Part shown: positions 36,578 through 44,424 of the stretch, in pieces
How positions within the stretch are numbered: the first letter of the stretch is position 1
Layout: each line of letters opens with the position of its first letter
Source of the DNA: Clostridiaceae bacterium
GTDB taxonomy: Bacteria > Bacillota > Clostridia > DSM-8532
Reading direction: 5' to 3'
DNA length: 55,218 bases
Assembly: GCA_012839205.1 (NCBI GenBank)
Contig: DUNT01000071.1
Span: 1 to 55,218, forward strand
Program-made: the position numbers and the translations under genes
Notes under the pieces: model-generated
What the model was told of the DNA's origin: nothing
The model's database searches: none
Seen by the model: only the letters and a program-made list of their open reading frames with translations

Positions 36578-37603
36578 ATGATAGGCTTATTCTATTTTCT
36601 TGGTATAATAATTTTTATTTTCTTATCGATATATTTTTTTATTCTAATTTCTAACATTAGGAGTGTTAAGTGGTTTAACCTGCCTTCCCAGGAGGGAAAG
36701 TTTGCAGCTGCTGGCGGTAAGAAAATATATTACCGGATTAAAGGAAGAAGCGGACCGGTTGTTGTCATTATCAACTCCATAGGCAGCTCACAAGCTGAAT
36801 GGTGGCATATTCAAAATGAGGCAAGCCAAAAATGTCGTGTTATTACTATCGACAGGCCGGGTTATGGGTGGAGTACCTCAGAAAGCGAAAACATATCAGC
36901 ATCCAGCGTAGCTAAAGAACTAAATATGATTCTTAAGTTTGAAAAAATAAGAAAGCCTGTTTATATTGTAGCCAACGGTACCGGAGTACTATATGCAAGA
37001 TATTATTGTGCCAAATACCCTTCCAGGGTGTTGGGTGTTTTATTTACCAACCCGCTTCCTTTGTGTTATTCAGACTGGATGGATGCCATAAACAGCATTG
37101 ACGAATGTCCGAATATGATTGAAACGGCCAAGAAAATGCAGCATAAGGCAGCTAAAGGAATATACCGCCTGGTTTCTCCTTTCAGGGGATATCGACTTGA
37201 CCATCGGTACAAGCGATATATTATTGAGCATTATTCAAAAACAGAACATTATGACACGATGCAAAAAGAATTATCCCAATTGGATAATATTCTAGCTGAG
37301 GTAGAATCTGCCGGCAGTTTCCCCCCCATTCCTCTCAGGGCTTTATATCCCGCAGGGGAATCGTTTATACGTGATTTAATCAGAAAAGGTATCAATGAGT
37401 ATTCAGCCCGTCAGCTTGGCAGAGTTTATCAGGAGCTCTCTAAAGATGTACTGACACTCTCTCCAGAATCATCATCTGTTGAAGTGGAAGGGGCCGGGGA
37501 GCATATCCATCTTGGTAAACCAAACATTGTTATAGAAGAAATAAGAAACATGGTTTCTAAACCAAGAACATCCCGAGCACTCAGAACGCGTAAAAAAACA
37601 TAA
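36578..37603 (+). CDS. membrane-anchored alpha/beta-hydrolase-fold protein lacking the nucleophile serine
   Basis: 341 residues. A strong N-terminal transmembrane helix (about 3-26) anchors an alpha/beta-hydrolase domain with VVVIINSIGSSQAEWW (oxyanion strand), ITIDRPGYGWST and the nucleophile-elbow position IVANGTGVLYARYY. Where active enzymes have G-x-S-x-G this protein has A132-N-G134-T-G136, so the catalytic Ser is Gly. The late His (GEHIHLG, 309-311) remains. It is probably not a classical hydrolase and may bind ligands or proteins. The tail is basic (RTRKKT). Ribosome site AGAGGAG is good. Confidence 0.85.
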   Translation: MIGLFYFLGIIIFIFLSIYFFILISNIRSVKWFNLPSQEGKFAAAGGKKIYYRIKGRSGPVVVIINSIGSSQAEWWHIQNEASQKCRVITIDRPGYGWSTSESENISASSVAKELNMILKFEKIRKPVYIVANGTGVLYARYYCAKYPSRVLGVLFTNPLPLCYSDWMDAINSIDECPNMIETAKKMQHKAAKGIYRLVSPFRGYRLDHRYKRYIIEHYSKTEHYDTMQKELSQLDNILAEVESAGSFPPIPLRALYPAGESFIRDLIRKGINEYSARQLGRVYQELSKDVLTLSPESSSVEVEGAGEHIHLGKPNIVIEEIRNMVSKPRTSRALRTRKKT

Positions 37604-37604
37604 T

Positions 37605-37842
37605 AAAAGGCTGTTCTTTCGAACAGCCCATCCCAAAATGCCGTTCGCCTATTTTGACACCTGGCTCGCACCAGGTGGGTGCCCTATTGTATATTTCATA
37701 TTTCCACCGCCGTTGCAAATGGCTTGCGCCACTTGTCGGAATTAGCTTGTGGCCTATATTACGTATACAAACAATCGGACTCCCGTGTCACATATAGCAG
37801 GTTCAAAATTAAGGCATCACGCACATTTCAGGAATCTTTCCT
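37605..37842 (-). ncRNA. ssrS: 6S RNA candidate
   Basis: Transcript predicted from about 37842 to the terminator at 37609-37628. A 5' hairpin (CAGGAA-AGA-TTCCTG) comes first. Then ATTTTGA plus ACCTG pairs with CAGGT plus TCAAAAT, with one bulge, as the closing stem. About 13 unpaired nt on each side form a central bubble, whose 3' side can form CACC/GGTG. GGG-A-GTCC-G-ATTGT then pairs with ACAAT-A-GGGC-A-CCC, leading into an apical region with GCCAC/GTGGC. Closing stem, bubble and terminal stem are the 6S layout, which mimics an open promoter and sequesters sigma-A RNA polymerase. No ORF fits. Identity is inferred from structure, without a database match. Confidence 0.75.
37609..37628 (-). 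terminator. intrinsic terminator of the 6S RNA candidate
   Basis: On the minus strand GGCTGTTC-GAAA-GAACAGCC is followed by TTTTATTATGTTTTTTT: a perfect 8-bp stem, a GNRA tetraloop and a T-rich tail. On the plus strand it lies just after the hydrolase stop but has no T-run there. Confidence 0.85.
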
Positions 37843-37848
37843 GGTCTT

Positions 37849-37877
37849 ATTATAGCATAGTTTTATTTGTGGCTCAA
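37849..37877 (-). promoter_or_regulatory. strong sigma-A promoter of the 6S RNA candidate
   Basis: On the minus strand TTGAGC (37872-37877), 17 nt, TATAAT (37849-37854). Near-consensus, with the expected start about 7 nt downstream at A 37842. It lies 57 nt from the 3' end of the next gene, which has no other need for a promoter here. Confidence 0.8.
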
Positions 37878-37933
37878 TATGAACTAATTATCATATCCTG
37901 AAAATTTTTCCTTAAATGTTTTCACTCTCCTGG

Positions 37934-38665
37934 TTATTGCATTTCAGTCATATTTCTCCAGTATCGGGCCGGTAAAAATTTCTTTTGCAGTTTTGGATTT
38001 CTTCTGTCGTCTATTGTTATGGCCTTAAAATAATTTTTCCATAATTTTTCGATTGCTTTATCCTCATCATTATCTGTATGGATTTTTATATCCTCATTAA
38101 TAAAGATAACCTGATTCGTGTCATAGCATGCAAAAATACTCCGTTTTGCATCATGAATTATCCAGGGCTGGTCAGAAAACCTGTTTTTAAAGTGCTCTGC
38201 AATAATCATGGTTATATTGTTATCAGGTTCAATCTTCGCATAGTATAAGCCGCTGCCCAGTTTTTTAAACCTGAGAATTCCTAGAAATCTGTGGGCTTCG
38301 AAAGAGACCTTTCGTGCCAGGTCATGAATCATGAGCACATCAGGATTTTGCAGGTATGATAATACTTTTATTCCAATTTTCAGACCGATTTTTATATATT
38401 TATATAAAGCTGTGCCTATATCACAATACTGGCTGAGCCATGCTTTATACATAGTTTCTATAGCATTATGAGATATTTTATTTACTACGGCATTATAAAC
38501 CCTGCGAAATTTTTCATCATTTTTTGAAATTTCTCTTACAACCGAATCAAGGGATATTTGGTAGAAATCCCGTGATACAATACTTTCAGGAGTTTCCTTA
38601 TTTTCATATGCTTCAAATACCGCTGTTAAAATTCCCTCAAATGAACCATCCGTAACATATATCAT
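37934..38665 (-). CDS. TIGR03915-family DNA-metabolism protein (DUF4130)
   Basis: 243 residues with the start IYVTDGSFEGILTAVFEAYE, the central HDLARKVSFEAHRFLGILRF and the tail KKFLPARYWRNMTEMQ that mark this family. Members are almost always encoded beside a radical SAM/helix-hairpin-helix partner, as here. They are described as a putative DNA repair or modification pair related to uracil-DNA-glycosylase-like proteins. The reaction is not established. The start is the ATG at 38665, and the partner gene ends 10 nt upstream. Confidence 0.9.
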   Translation of the reverse strand: MIYVTDGSFEGILTAVFEAYENKETPESIVSRDFYQISLDSVVREISKNDEKFRRVYNAVVNKISHNAIETMYKAWLSQYCDIGTALYKYIKIGLKIGIKVLSYLQNPDVLMIHDLARKVSFEAHRFLGILRFKKLGSGLYYAKIEPDNNITMIIAEHFKNRFSDQPWIIHDAKRSIFACYDTNQVIFINEDIKIHTDNDEDKAIEKLWKNYFKAITIDDRRNPKLQKKFLPARYWRNMTEMQ

Positions 38666-38675
38666 TTATAACCAC

Positions 38676-39917
38676 CTAATCAAACATAGATATCTGCCCG
38701 TAAATAGCTTTTGAATATGTTTTTTCCGACAATATGGAATACAGATTCCCTGAATCAATATCCACATCGCCGTAATATACCCCTTTGCAGGTAATAAAGT
38801 ATTTGGCACGCTTAAGTACAACACGCATTCTTCTTAAATCTTCAAATGACAATGGAGCTACTTTTCTTGCTCTGACAATACGTTGAGCCATTTTGTAACC
38901 TATGCCCGGGACTCTGAGAAGAGTTTCAACAGGGGCACGGTTAATTTCAACCGGAAATTTATCAAGATTTCTCAGTGCCCAATCACATTTTGGGTCAACT
39001 TTAGTATCAAAGTTTGAATGCTTTTCGTCCAGCAGCTCCTCAGCATTAAAACCGTAATACCTTAACAACCAGTCTGCCTGATAAATTCTGTGTTCCCTTA
39101 ACAGCGGCGGGTTGGTGTTAAGGGCGGGGAGATTGGTGTCACTATTCACAGGCACATATGCCGAATAGTACACTCTTTTAAGTCTATAACGATTATATAA
39201 CTCCTGAGTTAACCTAATTATAGTTAAGTCACTGTCGGGGCTGGCACCTACAATAAGCTGAGTTGTCTGCCCCGCAGGTACAAACATTTGCTTTTTTCGA
39301 TATATTGTAAGCTCATTGGCTCCATGAATCTGTTCACTAACAAATGACATAGGCTTTATTATGGTTTGGTGATCCTTTTGCGGAGCCAGAAGTTTAAGGC
39401 TGTGTACAGAGGGAAGTTCAATGTTGATACTCATTCTGTCTGCCAGAAGTCCAGCCTGATGAATAAGGCTCAAATCAGCTCCCGGTATAGATTTGACATG
39501 GATATAACCATTGAATTTATAGTCATATCTTAATTTTCTTAAAGCCGAAATAATCAGTTCCATGGTATAGTCGGGACTTTTTAATACTGCTGAACTTAAA
39601 AAAAGCCCCTCTATATAATTCCGCCTGTAAAACTCGATGGTCAGTTGGCAAAGCTCATCCGGTGTAAGACTCGCCCTTCTGATATCGTTTGAGATGCGAT
39701 TCACACAGTATTTGCAGTCGTAAATACAGTAATTGGTGAAAAGCACCTTCAAAAGTGAGATGCAGCGTCCGTCATCCGACCAGCTATGACATATTCCCGC
39801 CACTGCAGCATTCCCTACCTGCCCTTTTTTATTGCTGCGACTGCTGCCGCTGGATGAACATGAAACATCGTATTTTGCGGAATCGGCCAGAATCTGAAGT
39901 TTTTCAAGCAGATGCAT
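38676..39917 (-). CDS. putative DNA modification/repair radical SAM protein (TIGR03916)
   Basis: 413 residues. The 4Fe-4S/SAM motif is FTNYCIYDCKYCVNR (C-x3-C-x2-C), with later SINIELPS typical of the family. The C-terminal helix-hairpin-helix NRAPVETLLRVPGIGYKMAQ suggests DNA binding. The ATG at 39917 is 5 nt after GGAGG; an in-frame codon at 39929 overlaps that site. It forms a coupled pair with the TIGR03915 gene 10 nt downstream. Substrate unknown. Confidence 0.92.
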   Translation of the reverse strand: MHLLEKLQILADSAKYDVSCSSSGSSRSNKKGQVGNAAVAGICHSWSDDGRCISLLKVLFTNYCIYDCKYCVNRISNDIRRASLTPDELCQLTIEFYRRNYIEGLFLSSAVLKSPDYTMELIISALRKLRYDYKFNGYIHVKSIPGADLSLIHQAGLLADRMSINIELPSVHSLKLLAPQKDHQTIIKPMSFVSEQIHGANELTIYRKKQMFVPAGQTTQLIVGASPDSDLTIIRLTQELYNRYRLKRVYYSAYVPVNSDTNLPALNTNPPLLREHRIYQADWLLRYYGFNAEELLDEKHSNFDTKVDPKCDWALRNLDKFPVEINRAPVETLLRVPGIGYKMAQRIVRARKVAPLSFEDLRRMRVVLKRAKYFITCKGVYYGDVDIDSGNLYSILSEKTYSKAIYGQISMFD

Positions 39918-40061
39918 AAAGCCCTCCAAACATATGTTCTTTTTTTATTATATCATGAATAAAATTAAAAGAAAATATGTTCGGCGAATGTAGGAATATT
40001 ATTGCTGCAGCCATGCTGCCGGATAAGTCAAACCGTGAAACAGAAAACTCTCTTATTAACA

Positions 40062-41090
40062 TCAATTTGACAAAAATGCTCTCAGTGTTTCGGCAACTGT
40101 TTCGGCCTCTTTCCTGCTGATATAATAATGAGTAACAAGACGCAGTTTGCCGTTCTCAGGGGGATTTATGAGTATCCCTTTCTTTTTGAGAGACTCTGTG
40201 AGATTTGATGTATCTACGATTTTATTTATTCTGAGGAAAACCATATTGATATGAACATCTTCCGGATGAACCTCGACACCGGGAATTTTTTTAAGCAGTT
40301 CAGCCAGATAAACCGCATGCTCTCTGTCTTCAGATAATCTTTTTGTCATTTTTTCAAGTGCTATGATACCCGCCTGTGCAATAATGCCTGCCTGCCTCAT
40401 GCCCCCGCCCAAAATTTTGCGTTTTCTTCTGGCTGCATCAATAAAACTTTTTGTCCCGGCTAAAATCGAGCCAATAGGAGCACATAACCCTTTTGACAGA
40501 CAAAACATAACCGAGTCAGCATATCTGGCAATTTCGCTGGCTTCAACCTTAAGATACGAAGCAGCATTAAATATCCTGGCTCCGTCTAAATGTACAGGAA
40601 TGTTATTCTCTTTTGCTATGCCGTAAAGTTCCTGCATATAGGAAATTGGATGAACAATTCCGGTTGAATGGGCATTTTCAGTACAAATAACTCCGGTTTT
40701 AGGTTCATGAATATCTTCGGCAAACCGAATTGTGTTTCTGACTTTATCCAAATCAACCATACCTTTTTTAGATGGCAGGCACCTTAGATTTCCCCCGGAG
40801 ATTATTGCTACAGCACCGGCTTCATGTGCAACTATATGGTTGTCTTCCGGTACAATAACCTCATCTCCCCGACTTATATGAGTAAATACTGCCAGTTGAT
40901 TTCCCATTGTACCAGTAGGCACAAATAATGCCGCTTCCTTTTTTATAACCTGCGCTGCTATCTTTTCCAGCCGATTTACGGTAGGGTCATCGCCATATAC
41001 ATCATCGCCTACCTCGGCATTCAACATTGCTTTTCGCATTTCTTCAGTAGGCCAGGTTACTGTATCGCTTCTTAAGTCAATGTAATTCAT
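40062..41090 (-). CDS. ltaE: low-specificity L-threonine aldolase
   Basis: 342-residue fold-type I PLP enzyme cleaving L-(allo-)threonine to glycine and acetaldehyde. Signature segments are DLRSDTVTWPTEEMR, DDPTVNRLE, FVPTGTMGNQLA, VHLDGARIFNAA and the PLP-Lys in MFCLSKGLCAPIGS. A GGAG-type ribosome site lies upstream. It follows the HAD gene by 25 nt and may share its transcript. Confidence 0.95.
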   Translation of the reverse strand: MNYIDLRSDTVTWPTEEMRKAMLNAEVGDDVYGDDPTVNRLEKIAAQVIKKEAALFVPTGTMGNQLAVFTHISRGDEVIVPEDNHIVAHEAGAVAIISGGNLRCLPSKKGMVDLDKVRNTIRFAEDIHEPKTGVICTENAHSTGIVHPISYMQELYGIAKENNIPVHLDGARIFNAASYLKVEASEIARYADSVMFCLSKGLCAPIGSILAGTKSFIDAARRKRKILGGGMRQAGIIAQAGIIALEKMTKRLSEDREHAVYLAELLKKIPGVEVHPEDVHINMVFLRINKIVDTSNLTESLKKKGILINPPENGKLRLVTHYYISRKEAETVAETLRAFLSN

Positions 41091-41115
41091 TTTTTATCTC
41101 CCGCTAATGTGTTTT

Positions 41116-41763
41116 TTAAAAAAAATCCTTATAGTTCTCAAATAATTCAGTCAGATTTCTAAAAACCGGAACACCGGTAGCCTTAAGCCTTTCTTCACTG
41201 CAATGACCGTTAGAAACCAGGCAGCAACGCATCCCTGTTTCTTTTGCAACTTCAAAGTCATGAATGGTATCACCTATAAAAAGCATTTCAGAAGGCTCAC
41301 ATTTTACCAGGCTGACAAGTTTTTCAGCAAGCAGGGTCTTGCTGTCGCCCCGATTATTATCCTGTCCGAGTATGTTAACAAAATATGACCTAAGCCCATG
41401 GTCTTGAATCTGTTGAGTCAGTATTTCCCTGTCAGACGCAGAGACAATATGCTGTTTCAAACCTTTATTTTTAAACTGTTTAAGCACTGCCAGAGCATCC
41501 TTATGAAGGGATATAATGTGGGAATTATTTAAATAATTGGCTATATATTCATCGCAAACATCCTGATAACTTTCATTACTAAAATCAAAACCGGCTTCAA
41601 TATATACATTAATTACCGGGTACACAATTTTATCTTTGTACATGTCAATTGATACCGAACCGAGATTTCTCTTTTTAAACAATTCATTAGCAGCGTTACA
41701 GCTGGCTTCTGCGTCATTTAGAAGAGTACCGTTCCAATCCCATACAATATGCTTTAACCTCAT
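41116..41763 (-). CDS. HAD-superfamily phosphatase, phosphoglycolate-phosphatase-like
   Basis: 215 residues. HAD motif I is VWDWNGTLLND, motif II includes HIVSASDRE, and motif IV is MLFIGDTIHDFEVAKE with the paired acids. A helical cap occupies about 18-85. The substrate is uncertain; phosphoglycolate and nucleotide phosphatases share this pattern. It is divergent from the universal stress protein gene and upstream of ltaE. Confidence 0.9.
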   Translation of the reverse strand: MRLKHIVWDWNGTLLNDAEASCNAANELFKKRNLGSVSIDMYKDKIVYPVINVYIEAGFDFSNESYQDVCDEYIANYLNNSHIISLHKDALAVLKQFKNKGLKQHIVSASDREILTQQIQDHGLRSYFVNILGQDNNRGDSKTLLAEKLVSLVKCEPSEMLFIGDTIHDFEVAKETGMRCCLVSNGHCSEERLKATGVPVFRNLTELFENYKDFF

Positions 41764-41930
41764 TTACATCCACCTTTCAGTCCCTTTACCATCTTCTAAT
41801 GATGATATCGTTTCGCAATTGAAATGTCAAAATATCGGTTTGGAATTAAAGACTTTTTCAAGGTTATCTGTTATAATACAGACAGATGAATAATTAATTT
41901 TCAATTTATATATATCCGGAGATGGTAAAT

Positions 41931-42326
41931 TTGAATGCTTATGATTCCATATTAGTCTGTGTCACTCGTCAAAAGGCATGTGAAAGGCTCATTAAAGCTG
42001 CTGCCAAACTTAAGAAAAAAGACGGTGAACTTTATGTCATACACGTAACAAAAGAGAATTGGAATTTTGTAGATAACTCAAGAGACGGAGAAGCAATGGA
42101 ATACCTCTTTTCTTTGACTAAGTCGTATGGTGCAGACCTTACAATTCTTAATTCTGATAAAATTCCCGAAACTATAGCCCAGTTTGCAGAACACTACGGA
42201 ATTGATCTAATTGTTCTGGGTCAGAGTCCGGATGGCTCTCAAGGTGCTTTTCAAAATCGGCTGGAATCACTTTTGAATGATACAGACACAGAGATTATGG
42301 CTGTACCTAATCCCTGCGCACTATAA
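41931..42326 (+). CDS. universal stress protein (UspA-like)
   Basis: 131 residues with the Usp fold: DSILVCVTRQKACERLI (first strand and helix), then IDLIVLGQSPDG and a final strand TEIMAVPNPC. The ATP-binding GxxGxxS loop is not conserved in the usual form, so it may be a non-ATP-binding type. It resembles the Usp-like domain of KdpD. I prefer the TTG at 41931, 9 nt after GGAG; the ATG at 41922 overlaps that site. Confidence 0.85.
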   Translation: MNAYDSILVCVTRQKACERLIKAAAKLKKKDGELYVIHVTKENWNFVDNSRDGEAMEYLFSLTKSYGADLTILNSDKIPETIAQFAEHYGIDLIVLGQSPDGSQGAFQNRLESLLNDTDTEIMAVPNPCAL

Positions 42327-42327
42327 A

Positions 42328-43173
42328 TTAACTGTTTAATAATTTGTATATATCGCGTTTAGAAAGCCCTCTGTCCTTTGCGGCGAGTTTCATTGCGTCC
42401 ATACGTTCATAGCCTTCTGTCATGTAGTACTTAACATGATCTTCAACAGTCAGACATAAAAGATCAGGTTTTGGATTATCTGAAGCCTTTTCTTTCGATC
42501 CCTCCACTACTATTACAAACTCACCTCTGGGTTCTTTATCCTCAAAATGTGAAACAACATCGCTTACTGTACCTCTTATGGCTTCCTCATGAAGTTTTGT
42601 GAGTTCTCTTAGTATACTGCAACGTCTGTCGCCAAAGACTTTCAGTATATCCTCCAGAGTTTTTCTGATCCTGTGAGGACCTTCATAAAATATAATTGTT
42701 CTATCTTCATATTTTATAGATTCAAGAAATTTGACCCTGTCATTACGTTTCTGAGGCAAGAAACCTTCGAAAGCAAATCTCCCGGAAGGCAGCCCCGACA
42801 GTACCAATGCGGTTAATGATGCAGAACAACCCGGCACAGCAGTTACAACAATTCCTTGTGATACAGCGAGAGCCACAAGTTCTTCTCCGGGATCCGATAT
42901 TCCCGGCATACCTGCATCGCTTATAAGTGCAATATTCTGGCCATTTTTTAGTTTACTCACCAATTCTTCTGCCCTGGAGATACGGTTGTTATCATGATAG
43001 CTTATTAAAGGCTTTTTAATACCCAGATGGTTCAGTAGCCTCAGTGAGTGTCTGGTATCTTCAGCAGCGATCAAATCCACCTCTGACAGGATTCTGACTG
43101 CTCTATAAGTAATATCTTCAAGATTTCCGATTGGTGTTGCCACCATATACAGAGTACCGTATTTTTCAGACAT
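42328..43173 (-). CDS. rsmI: 16S rRNA (cytidine(1402)-2'-O)-methyltransferase
   Basis: 281-residue SAM-dependent methylase of the tetrapyrrole-methylase fold, acting on C1402 of 16S rRNA. Diagnostic segments are LYMVATPIGNLEDITYRA, AAEDTRHSLRLLNHLGI, ALISDAGMPGISDPGEELV, GLPSGRFAFEGFLP and REFVIVVEG-like strands. It is convergent with the universal stress gene (ends one base apart). The 389-nt upstream region holds only repeats. Confidence 0.97.
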   Translation of the reverse strand: MSEKYGTLYMVATPIGNLEDITYRAVRILSEVDLIAAEDTRHSLRLLNHLGIKKPLISYHDNNRISRAEELVSKLKNGQNIALISDAGMPGISDPGEELVALAVSQGIVVTAVPGCSASLTALVLSGLPSGRFAFEGFLPQKRNDRVKFLESIKYEDRTIIFYEGPHRIRKTLEDILKVFGDRRCSILRELTKLHEEAIRGTVSDVVSHFEDKEPRGEFVIVVEGSKEKASDNPKPDLLCLTVEDHVKYYMTEGYERMDAMKLAAKDRGLSKRDIYKLLNS

Positions 43174-43235
43174 TTTATTCTCCTAAATTTTTTAATTCTT
43201 ATTGACGGGTGCAAGGATTTTATAAGTTGAGATGA

Positions 43236-43420
43236 AAGATCCTTCGACTCCGCTTCGCTGCGCTCAGGATGACAGTTTGGGGGCGCTGTGCTGCGCTCAA
43301 GATGACAGTTATTGGGGTGTTGCACGACCCAGAATTCCCACGCGATACCCGCACAATAAATGGATTTAAGTATGGAGGAACGCGGAGGAACCGCTGCCGA
43401 TGTCATGCGTGAAGCGGAGC
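43236..43420. repeat. dispersed repeat region, site C
   Basis: A right-arm copy AAGATCCTTCG...CAGGATGAC at 43236-43273 and a degenerate one near 43283-43303. Then 43331-43420 is a reverse-complement relative of 14462-14547, sharing GAATTCCCACGCGATA, CACAATAAAT, TTTAAGTA and GAGGAACCGCTGCCGATGTC. The 43174-43562 gap shows no gene otherwise. Confidence 0.9.
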
Positions 43421-43562
43421 ATGGATTGCGGAGCGGCGCGAATAATTTCCGGATGAAATTCCTGAGCGGCACGCATGACATTGGCTAAAGGTTCCACATT
43501 GTGTATTCATAGCAATGACATAGACGCAGCCAACTCTTATTTCCACATCGCATTTCTCACCT

Positions 43563-44405
43563 CTAAAGTGTAATCGATTTATGTCTTGTCACATGACACC
43601 CTATATTTACTGCCACCGGCAAACCGGCAATATGAGTGGGATATACATCAATATTCACACCCAGGGCTGTAATTCTTCCTCCCAGGCCTGCCGGACCGAT
43701 GCCCAGTCTATTTATAGAATCCAGCAGCTCTTCTTCCAGGTCTTTATAGTAAGGATCGGGGTTACGCTTATCTATAGGTCTCATCAAAGCTCTTTTTGCC
43801 AATACCGCAGCCTTATCCATACTCCCGCCGATGCCGACACCTAAAATAATTGGAGGACAGGGATTGGGTCCTGCCTGCCTTACAGTATCTATAACAAATT
43901 TTTTCACACCTTCTACTCCGTCAGATGGCTTAAGCATTTTCAGAGCGCTCATATTCTCACTGCCAAAGCCTTTGGGAGCTATATGCAATGTGAGACGGTC
44001 CCCCTCAACTATATTATAATATATAACGGCAGGGGTATTGTCTCCTGTATTGTTTCTCCTTAAAGGATCCTCCACCACTGAGTTTCTCAGATAGCCCTTT
44101 TTATATCCTTGTCTTACTCCCTGATTCAAAGCATTTTCCAGGCTGCCGCCAGTTACCTGAAGCTCCTGGCCTAATTCAACAAATATTATAACCATTCCCG
44201 TGTCCTGACAAATTGCCAATTTATCGTCAGCTGCTATGTCAGCATTTTTTATCAGACTCTGAAGTATTGAACGCCCCGTCTCGGATTCCTCAGCTTTTTC
44301 AGCTTTTTCAAGAGCTTCCCTTATATCCCGGTTCAGAATAAGGTTAGCTTCAATACATAAGTTCTCTACAGCTTCAGTTATTTTTGATACGTGTATGGAC
44401 CTCAC
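43563..44405 (-). CDS. class I fumarate hydratase / tartrate dehydratase, alpha subunit
   Basis: 280 residues, homologous to the N-terminal (4Fe-4S) half of class I fumarases and the alpha subunit of L(+)-tartrate dehydratase. Cluster cysteines are visible in AICQDTGM, GPNPCPPIILGVGIGG and VNIGCHVTRH. It would normally need a beta subunit of about 185 residues, which is not adjacent: rsmI comes next, after a repeat. The start is GTG 44405, 7 nt after GGAGG; the GTG at 44411 is only 1 nt from it. Oxygen-sensitive, consistent with an anaerobe. Confidence 0.92.
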   Translation of the reverse strand: MRSIHVSKITEAVENLCIEANLILNRDIREALEKAEKAEESETGRSILQSLIKNADIAADDKLAICQDTGMVIIFVELGQELQVTGGSLENALNQGVRQGYKKGYLRNSVVEDPLRRNNTGDNTPAVIYYNIVEGDRLTLHIAPKGFGSENMSALKMLKPSDGVEGVKKFVIDTVRQAGPNPCPPIILGVGIGGSMDKAAVLAKRALMRPIDKRNPDPYYKDLEEELLDSINRLGIGPAGLGGRITALGVNIDVYPTHIAGLPVAVNIGCHVTRHKSITL

Positions 44406-44424
44406 TGCCACCCCTCCATTATTA

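Noticed and set aside
43071-43481. 136-codon minus-strand frame over the rsmI start and repeats
   Set aside because: It reads the repeat sequence and has no ribosome site; its similarity to the frame at 14123 comes from the shared repeat.
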